NCBI GenBank assembly: GCA_036346255.1
Contig: CM070617.1
Location: 26,339,080-26,403,079, forward strand
Source of the DNA: Ampelocalamus luodianensis
Lineage: Eukaryota > Streptophyta > Magnoliopsida > Poales > Poaceae
Reading direction: 5' to 3'
Length of the DNA stretch: 64,000 nt
Shown one piece after another: positions 33,485-44,397 of this stretch. The number at the start of each line of letters is the position of its first letter. Within the stretch, counting starts at the first letter, position 1. The notes beneath the pieces were generated by a model. It was not told the DNA's origin. It worked only from the letters and a program-made list of their open reading frames with translations, and did no database searches. Position numbers and translations under genes: made by a program.

Positions 33485-36400
33485 TGTAACATCCCAATTT
33501 TGGGCTTGTGTTTCAAATGTAAGAAAACGAGTAGAAATTAAAACTTTTTCTTACATCATGTGTTTCCCGTTTGTATTGGACAAGTATTGTACAAGACTTA
33601 TGGAAATGCAAAGTCACAAGTCTTTTGATACAAATCCTGTTCCTTCAAAAACATTCTTGTCAAATGTTTTGATCATCCTCTGAAATATTTTTCCTAGGTT
33701 CTTGGGATGATATGTGATCCCTCTGAAAAATTTCACAATTTTTAGAAATTGTTTGAATATTTTGGAGGGTAGTCAAACCTGTTTGACTCTCACCAAACAT
33801 TAAAACAGAGCCTTGCGAATTTTGGGAGGTTTATTCACGTATAAAAACCTCTGAAAATTTTACACAACGTTAATATCTGAGTTAGCAAGCTCCTGTAAAA
33901 TTTTCATAAATTTTGGAGTTAATTTGCTATCTCAAATAAATCTTTCAAAGTCTCTGCTTTTATTTCAAAGTCAAACTTGGTTTCTTGTTACTCGGGTTGA
34001 GTCGGACTCGGGCTCGAGCCAATTGATTCGGTCCATCAACTAAGCGCACCGAGCCACCCTTTCAAAACGCGTGCGATATCGGTACCGTTGGATTCAGATC
34101 GCGTGGCCCACGTTCGTGTGAGCATTCGGACCCTCGGTTACATTAACAAATTGGGATTGTCCGTGAACTCGTTTAATCGTGACCGTCCCATTTTTAATCC
34201 AACGGTGCGTGGCTCGTCTTCTCTGTTCTTCTTCCTCCTCGGCTTCTCGGGCGCGCGCGCGTTCATGGCGAGAGAAAGAGAGGGCATGGGGGCTTGTGGT
34301 GTCACCTCAAGTTGCTTTAAATCAACGTCTCTGCAATGCATTTAATGCATAACAGGCTTTCTCCTCCATGGTCACCGTGCTCACTTGCTCCCATCATTTC
34401 GTGGTCCATGGCCGCACCATGAACCGAGCTCACCATGGGCTCATGTTCTTGCTCGAAACCCTAATTCCTTTCCTATAAATAGCCCCTCTAGGTCCTCCTA
34501 GTGTTCTTTTGCACTACACCTAGCTACTCTCTGTGTTTGAGCTCAAAACCATCTCAAACCTTCAATCCACCATTGTTGACCCGAGTGCTCCCATGGCGGC
34601 CTTGGTGTCCAGTGGTTTATCTTCAACATTTCTTGCACCCTTTTGAACCCCTCAACCTCCCTTGTATTTCCCTAACTTGATTTTGGGTTGCATTCACGAG
34701 AATCACTCAATTTTAAGTTTGGAGATTTTTGGTTAGTTTCACCCCTTTCTTCTCCATTTCCGTAAGTGATTCTTTTGCAATTACTTGCTTTTGGAACCTC
34801 TTTGAGCTATAATGAAGCTGTGGTGATGATTTGGTTCCACTCATTTTGCTCAGAACCTCATCTTCCACTTCATCTTCTTCGGCTCCGGTGGACTTCATCG
34901 TGTTCAAGTCTTCCCCGGCCATCTTTGAAGCTCCTGTCGGATAAGGTAGCTTCTATATAGTCCCTAGAAGTCATGGCACCCGCATCCTAGGTCTGCAGCT
35001 GAGCTTTTCGCTATTTTCGTGTTTAGCCGTAGGGTTCCCGTTTTCGTTTTCCGGCTAGCCGGCGTTCTAGTCCCTCGCCGCCGGCGAGAATGCTACCATT
35101 AGGTTCGTACTGTTATTGCGAATCCATTTTGGGTCTTGTTCGGCGCCGCCGCGACCGGAGTCGCCGGCGACAAGCCGTCAAAGCCACTCGGGTTTTGCCG
35201 GTTGAGAAGCTCCGTTTTCGTCATCTGATTAGGGCACATTAATTGCTAATCATTAGTTGTTAATTGTGTCTTAATCATTATTGTTGAGCCACTGACTAGT
35301 GGGCCCAACATCCTTTAATCACTCTCTGGTTCAATCCCGCACTGTTCCGACATCATTAATGCTTAATCATTGATTAATAAAAATGTCGGCACTTAATCCT
35401 GTCGGAAACCTTCTCTGGGTCGCTGACAAGTGGGCGAGCAGCACCGTGCGTGTGTTAAACCGGTCGTGGGTGACTGAAGTCACCGACATGCGGTCCCACA
35501 TGTCAAGATCCCTTTGAACTGCGATCATTATCCACCGCTCATTTTAGATCTACGCCTTGATCGTAAGTGCATTCGGACCATCCGGTTCCCTCATCATCTG
35601 GACCGTCCATCTCGTGATCTTGGTGAGATCATGTGTGCAATCGGACCTTCCGTTAGATTTGGGTTTTGAGCCGTTCATCTTTAGATCTGCGGTTGTGGTT
35701 CGCCGAGGTGTCGCATCCTCCGTTGCATGCTTCCTCGTGGCCGTTGGATCTTGATCCAACGGTGGGATTCTCATTATGAATCGCGCGCGTCTGCTGTTTC
35801 CGTCGCGTGTGGCTCGTTGGATTTCGCATCGACGCCCACGAGCGTCCACGTCGCTTATTGTCGGTTGGGTTGGTTTTTATTTACGTAAGTAATTATTTGT
35901 CAACCAAAATGGTATCAAAACTTTAGAAATTCATAACTAATTCAAGATAAATCCTTTTACATGAAACCAACGGCAATGAATTTGTATTTCACTAAAGTTT
36001 AATATAAAAATGCTTTTAGCTATGTACGTAGTAGAAAATTCTGTAATCTTTAATAGTTGGTTTTACGCTATTTTTATATATTCGAATTGTATTAAAACTT
36101 GGAAAATGCATATCTTTTACGTATATCTCTAATTGAATGATTTTAACTTTGATAAATTTGTCATTAACTAAACTTTAATCTAAAAATGGTGGAAGGTCTA
36201 TATCAGCACTGAAAAAATATGTTAGTAGATTTAACCTTATTAGTAGCAATTAAAAATTCATTTAATGAGGTAATAGACACCATAATTCCAGAAATCCTAA
36301 AAATAGAAATTTGATGTTAGAAATCCCTCTGTTATCATACTATAATGTGAAATAGGTTTTGCACATGTTTATGTTCTGAAAGTGCATTATGCTAATTTTG

Positions 36401-36739
36401 CATCTTAGGAAAATCATAACTAAATCATTTTAACTCCAAATGACCTGAAATTTTATATGGGTTACCTCTATATCAGTAGGTAGCTACCATAAAAATTTCA
36501 GCTTCAAAATCTTTCTAGAAAATATTTTTGCTACGATTACTAATTATGGCGAAAATGTGTTTTTAGGCAATATCTTTGCACCACAAATCCAAATTAGGTT
36601 TTTCAGTTTCTATGTCTAGGTATATTCGTATTCTACCTTATGTATAAATTTTGTCGCATTTGGATAATTGTTGCTTGCTCATTGGTTTATTTGTGGCTCG
36701 TCTTATTGGTTGTTCTTGGTTCTTTTGCCTCTCGCTTAG

Positions 36740-36802
36740 GATTCGACATTTGCGGTAATCCCGAGAGCGACCCTCCACAACAGATTGAGCAACGACAAGA
36801 AG
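36740..36802 (+). other. Conserved exon-like coding segment inside solo LTR copy 1
   Basis: It is preceded by a pyrimidine tract and AG (36738-36739) and followed by a GC-type donor (AAG^GCAAGC). The 63 nt read FDICGNPESDPPQQIEQRQE in one frame. The homologous 63 nt in LTR copy 2 (53038-52976) has the same acceptor position, the same length and the same GC donor, and reads FDDSIIYESEPQQQVDYLQH. Differences are concentrated at third codon positions (TTC/TTT, GAC/GAT, AGC/AGT, CAA/CAG, CAG/CAA). The function is unknown and no family is recognised. Confidence 0.55.
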
Positions 36803-37963
36803 GCAAGCGCTTTGATCATGTTAATCCCAGTATTTTAAGTATTTATGTTGATTACAAATTCTATGTATGCATTGCTACTTTGTTTTAATAGTTGGCCTAG
36901 TAGATGCATTCCTTAGCAAATGATTATCCTCTACTACCATGAGCCTAGGTTACTTGCTGTGATTTAGAGTTCGTGGATGGGCTCTTGTCACTTAGTAGTT
37001 GCGAATTAATTGCTTAGCCATGCTTAGCCGGTAGAAATGGGCGGTTATCGACTTGTCGATAACCTTGATCACACAAAACTTATTATGATTTATGATTTCC
37101 ACCTTGTGCCATGTCTACTTATGAAAACTAAAACTGAAAACAAAATGATTTAGACTTGGGCACAATGGTATGTTGGTGTGATTTTCGGGTGTGACTGGAA
37201 TGGTGCCTGAGTCAACAAGGACCGAACATCTTGTTACACTAAACCAAGCATTTTAGCGTGCTAACCACACTAGAGGGTATGGGACCTCTCTTGACTTAGT
37301 ACTTTGGCGTGTATTGGCTCCGGGTCGCAGGTCGCGGGAGGGATGGAGGTGGGAGCATTGTAGTGTCCGAAAGGTTTCCCCCCCGTAACGGGTGGTTGTC
37401 TTTCGGCTTGCAATGTAAGCGTATGGGTTTCTATCCATACGAGCGGCTCGTAGTTAATACACAAGATTGGAAATGTCTCGTAGGACTTAGCCGTGCCGGC
37501 ATACCTTCGGAAGTGTGCTTTTGGCTTAAAGGCGATGCAAGTGTGGGTACATTGGTACACCTGCAGGTTAAAACTATTCGAATAGCCTCGTCCTAGGTTA
37601 TGGACACGCTTGGCAAGGTCTTTCAAGAGTTAGACTACAACCTTTTAAATTAAAACTTGATGGGTGGTATGAATCGGGATTCGTGCTATGTTGTGGTGAC
37701 TATTGGGTTAGTCACTTCAGGTGGTTACTTGTATGTATCTTTACTTCTTCATTACTTTGATAACAAAATAAATTTGCAAACTTGCTTTTAAAAGGTACTA
37801 CATTATTGCAAATAAAGTTGGCTTCATGCAAAATGAGACATATGACCTCCACCTAAATAAGCTTGCATGTAGTTTATGAATAGGTATGCTATTCCACACG
37901 TCGATCTTATGGTACAAAGACAATATTTGTACTCGGTTGCTATGCTTAATTGTTTTGTTGCAG

Positions 37964-38030
37964 AGGAGGAAGGTGAGCACAGAAGGGCCTCACTTTGCGA
38001 GTTGTGTTGTGGTAGCTTATGGCGACTAGC
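37964..38030 (+). other. Second exon-like segment in solo LTR copy 1
   Basis: TTGTTTTGTTGCAG ends at 37963 and is followed by AGGAGGAAGGTGAG. The phase fits the 1-nt remainder of the 36740-36802 segment and gives EEEGEHRR. The homologous position in LTR copy 2 (51728 downward) gives EEVDPQAVDHCETEFDLDN and then a stop. Copy 1 has lost the similar ending and is probably degenerate here. Confidence 0.4.
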
Positions 38031-38363
38031 TTGGCGGCCCGGTCGGTTGCCTTGTGGGTTATGTTGGCTAACCGGTCGACTTTTGTTCTAGCCATCTTAT
38101 GGCGCTTTTGCTTCATTGTCATTCTTGTATATTGTTCTATTTGGCAGTCGGCTCTCTTTTGTAATAACTTTACTTTATGTATGTCGTTGTTGGACTTAGT
38201 AATGTATGTTGTATGGAAATGATGTGTAATTTTGTGATGATGTGCATATGTTGCAATTCTGGGAAACATATGCCCATCGAGGCTTAGAATGTTTAATTAG
38301 TAATGCTTGAACCAATTGGAGGTTAAGTGTTACTAGTTAAATATTCCGGGTCCTCACAGGTCA

Positions 38364-39130
38364 GACCGGCGACAAAGATGTGGTCATACTGCTGGGAACT
38401 GGTTGTACCGCTCAGGAGATGTGGTCATACCGGGGTGCAACAGAATACAAGCTGAGGATTAAAATTTTGAGGAGAAGTTAGATATTATATTGTAATTTGC
38501 TCCAAAAATTTTCCCAAAGATATATAAACCACTTTTGGAGCATTTCTAACTATATGCCAAAGTTAAAACTCTTTTGAAGATAGTTTTTAAAGATCACAAA
38601 AATAAGCATGTGATGGTGTTTTTAGCATCCATTTACATATATAAGTTTGAAATACCCTTATGAGCTAATATATGTTAATAATTTTCGCTCAATTCGTAAA
38701 ACTCACTTAAGTGCTAGAAAATGATCACTTAGGTCAAACCAGTATTTTGGATGAATTTTAAAATAAAATAACTTTTGCTAGATTGGTCTTTTGGAAATCT
38801 TTTGAATACCAAAAAAGTTTAGAATAGCCAACTCTAGGATATTCCTTTTGAAACAGATTTTATACAAAATCTAGTTTATGTCAAAAATAAGATACTGTGA
38901 TCTAGAATTTTTGGCTAGAAACTCATTTTCACTTAAAATAGATTTTTCTTGACTCAAAACCTTCAAAATGCATTTGTATACATTTTCAACTAGTTTTTCA
39001 AAGATATACAAATAATTTTAATTTTTTGACTCTTCGCTAAATGGCTCAATTTTGTAAATCATTTCTAGCACTTAATTGATTTGGGCTCACTTAGGGAGCC
39101 TATCACGAGTTTAAATGGCAATAGGAGCTG
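38364..39130 (-). mobile_element. Internal region of the large retrotransposon (second part)
   Basis: It resumes after the GGTCA duplication with GGTCATACCG-type motifs and AT-rich sequence that matches 32041-32350 over about 300 bp. No coding domain is visible. The outer limit is uncertain. Confidence 0.45.
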
Positions 39131-39734
39131 GAAATTGAAATAAATTTATATCTATAATTGTAGAGAATTCACCTTCAAATTTTAGTGGATTTCACTAAGT
39201 TTTTTGGTAATATATTTAAGTGTCCGCGTAGTTTTGAATGCAAATTTGGAAAAGATAACGAAATATGAAGTAGAGAATATGAGATCGGCAATGCAATTTG
39301 GAATGCGAGTTCGACGGGTTGCCACATGCACTGTTGTCCCGATTGTATTGTTTGCAGAACCAATTCGTTTCGAAAAAGAGTACGAAACTGGAAATACATG
39401 AAATATTTGGGAATAAAATTTGAAAGACTTCATAATGTACTTGTGAATTACATGGCGCACAGGGTTTGGTTACGTGCATTAGAAACGACAACATGTATAA
39501 ATCAACAAACCAAAAAATACCTACGATACATGTGCGCCTTTTTGGAAATGAATAAAAGGGTGGATTGGAACGGAATTAATTAGTCTTTGCGGGCCATCGG
39601 TCCCTTGCCCTTGTCTCGAGACTACCTCCTGCGGTGGCTAGTCTCGACATCAGCCGTGTTTTGTGAGATGTGTTGGACAATTGAATGATGTTTGGAGAAC
39701 GTAGAGCCAAATCAATAATTAGGATGCAAATTGA
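39131..39734. other. Spacer with a small inverted repeat
   Basis: Short open frames on both strands have no recognisable product. A local inverted repeat, TGTCTCGAGACTA.. ..TAGTCTCGACA (about 39616-39652), could form a small hairpin. Confidence 0.35.
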
Positions 39735-40352
39735 ACAAAACTTACCTCTTCGATCCGGAGTACGCCCGGGCGACAGGGAACGCTAGGACGACCACCGGTC
39801 TCACTAGCAAGAGCCTTCCCCTTGTCTGCCGCACGCTCGGCCCGGTCGTACTCAGCTTCCTGTTCAAGGGTCCTCCACCACCACCCCGCTTCCTTGGGCT
39901 CCTCCGGTGCCTTTTGAATTGGGTCTGGCATGTAAGGTTTCCAGCGTTCGAAGGTCTCGAGTCACTTCGCGTAGTTGAACATGTACTCCTACTCAGTGAA
40001 TGCCCTATCGTATATGTTTGGGTCGTCGATCTATTGGAAGAAGTTGCAACGCATCTCCGTCTGCCATTATGCGCAGATGAAGTTAGCGATATGTGGAATG
40101 TAATGTAAGATGTGAAAAATCTATGCGCGTGTAAGATTCTCTTACGAGGATATTCCTGCACGTGTAGTACGCCCGGGCGGCGGTCACCGGGTGTATGGAC
40201 TGAATTATCTTCGCTAATTCTTCGCACACATATTGTGGGTGTGGAAACTCTGGTGGTACCGACACATCCTTCGTAGAATAATCCAGGTAGGTTTTAGCCT
40301 TCTCGGTAAGCCACTTATGCTTTCGCAACATCTTCGTATAGTACTCTGACAT
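39735..40352 (-). pseudogene. Pseudogene fragment of an unrecognised grass gene, cut off by the CACTA element
   Basis: The minus-strand ATG at 40352 opens MSEYYTKMLRKHKWLTEKAK and runs to a GT donor after YYTCRNIL (about 40143). An acceptor at about 40060 continues TEMRCNFF and later LETFERWKPYMPDPIQKAPE, EAGWWWRTLEQEAEYDRAER and VPCRPGVLRIEE to a GT donor near 39750. The second exon has three in-frame stops (after FFQ, AFTE and FNYAK), each one substitution away from a sense codon. Composition and spacing look like a once-real protein, but I do not know the family. The CACTA element starts 20 bp beyond its 5' end. Confidence 0.5.
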
Positions 40353-40436
40353 CTCCTTCCTCTCTATTGTGCACTACTACAGAAAACCTCATCCCAGATG
40401 GTTCGGAATCGTCATCACAGACGGCGAACAGTCTGT

Positions 40437-40630
40437 ATTTTTATGTCTGTGATATGTCCGCATATCACAGACGTCTATTTACCAACCGTCTGGGATATTA
40501 TGTATATCACAGACGGTTCTATATACCAACTATCTGGGATATGCCTGATATCACAGACGGTTCTATTTACCAACCGTCTGGGATATTACATACATCACAG
40601 ATAGTTCTATATACCAACCGTCTGCGATGA
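40437..40630. repeat. Left subterminal repeats of the CACTA element
   Basis: ATCACAGACGGTTC and AACCGTCTGGGAT alternate as inverted pairs every 30-35 bp, with TATA-rich spacers. This is the expected site of subterminal transposase binding. Confidence 0.88.
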
Positions 40631-40689
40631 ACGACCTACATGTTTCCAAAAAGTTAACATCGACCATTTCAAACGAAGGAAGACTACAA

Positions 40690-43290
40690 TAGAGTTATGT
40701 ATAGAGGAAATGAGCATACATGTCGAGTATTTCTTGCACAAGGGTGAAGTCGTGGGTTACCTTGAGTAGGGAATCAAGGTATATTACCTTGTTCCTCTTT
40801 CGTATAATGACTAAAAGGATTGAGTGGTTCCTACTCATGTATGTCGCTATAGTCATTAAACATATGTTCGTGCTGCGTATAAAGTACAAATAAAATTTGT
40901 ATAGCAAGTAGTGAATACTTACTTCTGGTTGTAGGACACCATTATGTAGTCCTTGTCGTCCTGAGCAAGCAATGCTATCATTATGTATTTCACGACGTAG
41001 GATGCATATGCCAAGATGATTTTCTTAGAGACCACGTGTGGGTCGAGGAAACCCACCAGTTCTTTCAATTGTCGGGCATTTTTCATCATGTATCTATACA
41101 TAAGCAATAAGTCGTTATATTAATCAGTATTACGTGAATGTAGAACTTGATTGTACACACTTACAGTGTCTAGCATCGTAGAAGTGAGGCATCGAGGGCT
41201 TTTAGGTTCAATAGGTTGAATAAGTCGTCGAAACCCACGACGAAGGGGGCCGGCTCGTGGAGGAAATGCTCCTTCGTGTATCTGATGGTGATTCCACCAG
41301 CGCACCCTTTCTCTTTGGTCTTCTGCATGTACCAGGCATGCAAACCCTGACAACTTAATCCAGCGTAGGCTAATACTGTGGTGGTCACCAACGAACTTCT
41401 GAAGGAGTATTTCTTAGGGTTGGGAGACGGAGACGCCTTAATGTTCTTCGATTTTGATTTGTCTGGACGACTTGGCCGCTACGCGTCTTCCTGTGAGACG
41501 ACTCGAGAACCGATACAACTACACGCTTGTCTTGTTCCTTCGGCGTCTTCTCCACGGAACCGATAAGGCGGGCTTCTGATGCGAAGGTTGATGAGGTGGA
41601 GTCATCGAGGGTCCTGTTGGAGAGGCATGGTCGTGTCGAGATGGTTGAGGCGGAGTTATCGAGGGTCCTGTTGGAGAGGCCTTCTGAATCGAAGGTTGAG
41701 GCGGCACTGCAGGGTCCAGGGTGATGTCCTTCTTGGGCACTGGATAAAACTGTACTCGGTATCCCCTAGTGTTCTGATGTCTTCGATCGGGCAAATCTCC
41801 AGCGGGACGAGCCTAAAATTGTTATGTACCATGTCCACCTGGACCCTGGCGTAACCCTGCGCCACCTGGGCACCGTGCTGCACTGTCCCTTCCTGGCATG
41901 GATACGCCACCCCCGTCCAGCCTCAATAGACATGGGCCCAACCATCCTCACTTAGAGCGTGCAGGGTGTTGGCTCCTACAAAACGATATGCAATTAGCTA
42001 AGGCGTCCTATAGGTCTATCTCTGGAGCATTCCAAATATGTACATTACCTTGATGTCGTCGATAGGTAATTAGACGTCATGCTCAAAATTTTGCGTGAAC
42101 GCGACGCTACTCTTATGTTGAGGAGGACTGGCTCCCAAAATAACGGGGGCGACTTGCGACTGGTTGAGGAGTAGGAGTTTATTCACTTGGTCCTCCAATC
42201 TTGCTATCTTTTCTTGAAATTTTGCAGTAAGCACCTGTTCCCACACTGTGTCGTACTCGGCCTTGGATCTCTTCCTACTCCTATACGTGCAGTAGTCGTC
42301 TGCGAATCCATCCCTCCAAGTTACATAAACCCCTTTGCCTCGGGTGCGACTTGGGTGCTCCTTGTTTCCTAGGGCCGTAGATAGTATATCCTTCTCCCTG
42401 TTTGCTTGTAAGGAGCCTTCGGAACATGCGGAAGTCAATTCATGCTGCAAGATGTCATCATGTTATTATAGACACTATGAAGTTATGGACTTATTAACAA
42501 CTAGGTAGTTCGACATATTTACCACACGTTGGGCCACATCCTAATCTGCCAAGTTTGTGAAAGAGAATCCACCCGAAGACGTGGCTGATGCCCTCGCTTT
42601 TAACCAGGGTCGAGCGCGCTCGTCTGTGATCTCAGCAAATGGCCCTATTCCATTCTCGTCCTTTGTCGCTCATTGCGCGGTTTTACCCGCGTACCCAGCG
42701 GTGTCGAGTTTGTGGGGGTGAGTGTTTCTTGTCTAGAAAGCCTTGTGAGCCGCACTTTGCTCCTGAAATTCGGTCGTCGTCTTCATTTGCACAAAGGCGT
42801 CTCATATATCCCGCGATAAGAATTTATACCGCATGAAGGGCGTTCGACCCGTGTTCATGTACTTCGTGACAAGCGTGCTCTTGAAGGTCCTCCACGCCTT
42901 TTCCATCGCGAGCAACGTCTGCCGTTGCACACGTGCCTGGTCTGCTTCGGGGAAAGTGAACGATTCTGAAATTTCTATCCACAGCTCGCCTCTCCGATCT
43001 TTAGACAGAGTGTCCCAGCTTAGTGTGGTGATAGGGACTCATTCCCTTCCAAGTATCCTGCAGATGGTTCGGAATCTCGCCGCTGCTTTCGGGGGACTCA
43101 TAGGGATCCCAATGTCATTGACCTCCGTGACGGTCATTCAACCCGCAGGAATTTTCGATTTTCCTCTATCATCTCGCGTATGTACCACTTTCCATGAAGA
43201 TCCAGACGCATTCAGCAACGTCGATGACGGCGGCAAAGAAGGTGCGGACGCTATCTCGCTTACTTGCTATTTATACATATGAAGTTTCAC
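40690..43290 (-). pseudogene. Ptta/En-Spm Transposase_24-like and Ulp1-like gene of the CACTA element, decayed
   Basis: On the minus strand a Transposase_24-like part runs from about 43135 to 42550: KAAARFRTICRILGRE, VPITTLSWDTLSKDR, ELWIEISESFTFPEADQ, STLVTKYMNTGRTPFMRY. It has in-frame stops after LGRE, SRDI and HKAF. The part at 42450-42070 includes DILSTALGNKEHPSRTRGKG and a coiled coil (EKIARLEDQVNKLLLLNQ). Next come VQVDMVHNNFRLVPLEI (about 41840), GLHAWYMQKTKEK (41340-41290), and the Ulp1-like core ending NHSILLVIIRKRNKVIYLDS (about 40840-40780). The catalytic His and Asp positions of the C48 fold are visible, but the Gln/Cys part is absent because the reading frame runs into the element's subterminal repeats. 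It is not an active protease as read. Confidence 0.7.
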
Positions 43291-43860
43291 CAAGTCATTT
43301 AAGATGAATAAAATGCTGAGCATATACCACATGTAAATTAAAGATTTCAACCTAAATGACCAAATCATAATCAACCGAACTATTGTAAGAAATATGGTTT
43401 TAGCAAATAATCAAAATTAATTCCAGCATAATCATAAGACATTAAAGCATTAATCCACCAACATTTAAATGACCAAATGAACATATGTAAATGTAAATCC
43501 TCCAAGCTCTCAAACTGAAACTTCTAAGTTTATCAACTTACAGAACGTCAAAGCAATAATAGCTCAACCAATCAAATCTCCTGAAGATGCAAAGCAATCA
43601 AATCTCCTGAATATGGTATAGCTGAATCAAATAGAAATAAAAGACAGCGGTAAACAACACATATAGAGCTCAAATCTGAATATGCTATCACACCAATTTC
43701 AGTTAATGACAATTATTATCATAGAGCAGCTTGAACAAATCCCTCAAAAGTCACTTTGCAATATATCTCCCAGTACTAACAAATCAATTTCAGAATTAAA
43801 CTAGTATAGCATATATATACTCAAAGTGATACACAATAAATAAATACAGAGATACTCACG
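43291..43860. other. AT-rich stretch within the CACTA element
   Basis: It has low GC, no open frame worth reporting and no repeat unit that I can define. It is probably the 5' intron or leader of the minus-strand Ptta/Ulp1-like gene. Confidence 0.4.
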
Positions 43861-43960
43861 AGATGATGGTACTCCAAACCAAAAACCTAGCAGAGTGGCT
43901 CCAGCGTGGAGGAGGAGGCCTAGCAGTGTGGCTCCGATGTGGAGGAGGCCGAGTCATCGG

Positions 43961-44115
43961 CGGCGCGAGGGAGGACCGGAGGAGGCGTTGGAGCCGGCGG
44001 CATGAGGACCAGAGGAGGCGCTGGAGTCGGCGGCGCGAGGAAGGATCGGAGGAGGCGTTAGAGTCGGCAGCGCAAGGCGAGGACCGGAGGAGGCACTAGA
44101 GTCGGCGGCGTCGAG
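43961..44115 (-). repeat. 36-bp GC-rich tandem repeat, four copies
   Basis: GAGGACCGGAGGAGGCGTTG.. type units recur at about 36-bp spacing, each ending GAGTCGGC or GAGCCGGC. On the minus strand they give a repeated SSASSGP-like peptide within a 75-codon open frame that starts near 44181. This could be exon 1 of the Ptta/Ulp1-like gene. The coding status is unproven. Confidence 0.6.
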
Positions 44116-44397
44116 GGCGGGGGCGCTCTGGTGGAGAGGTGAACGGGCGAGAGTAAGTGCGAGTGACGAGTAAGGGCGCAAAACCTAGCGGTTCCCGTCT
44201 AATAAAGGCATATCACAGGCGGTTCTATAATGGAACCGTCTGTCGGGCCCGATATTTATAGTGCCATAACATCACATACGGTTCCATAAAATAATCATCT
44301 GTCATATGGAACATATCACAGACGGTTCCTTTAAAGAACCGTCTGTGATATACACGATATCACAGACGGTTATTTAAAAGAACCGTCTGTGATAACT

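Larger units (their letters stand above)
33485..38358 (+). mobile_element. Solo LTR copy 1 of a 4.9-kb LTR family
   Basis: It starts TGTAACATCCC and ends GGTCCTCACA, flanked by perfect 5-bp repeats GGTCA at 33480-33484 and 38359-38363. The start sequence does not recur near the end, so the whole 4874 bp is one LTR without internal region. A TATA box (CCTATAAATAGCCCC, 34472-34486) marks the promoter, with a GC-richer leader after it. It is inserted in the internal region of the large retrotransposon. A second, inverted copy lies at 51329-56886. It contains the conserved exon-like segments at 36740-36802 and 37964. Confidence 0.88.

Noticed and set aside
42833..43282. 149-codon plus-strand open frame in the CACTA element
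   Set aside because: It is the antisense shadow of the minus-strand Transposase_24-like region, whose peptides are recognisable.
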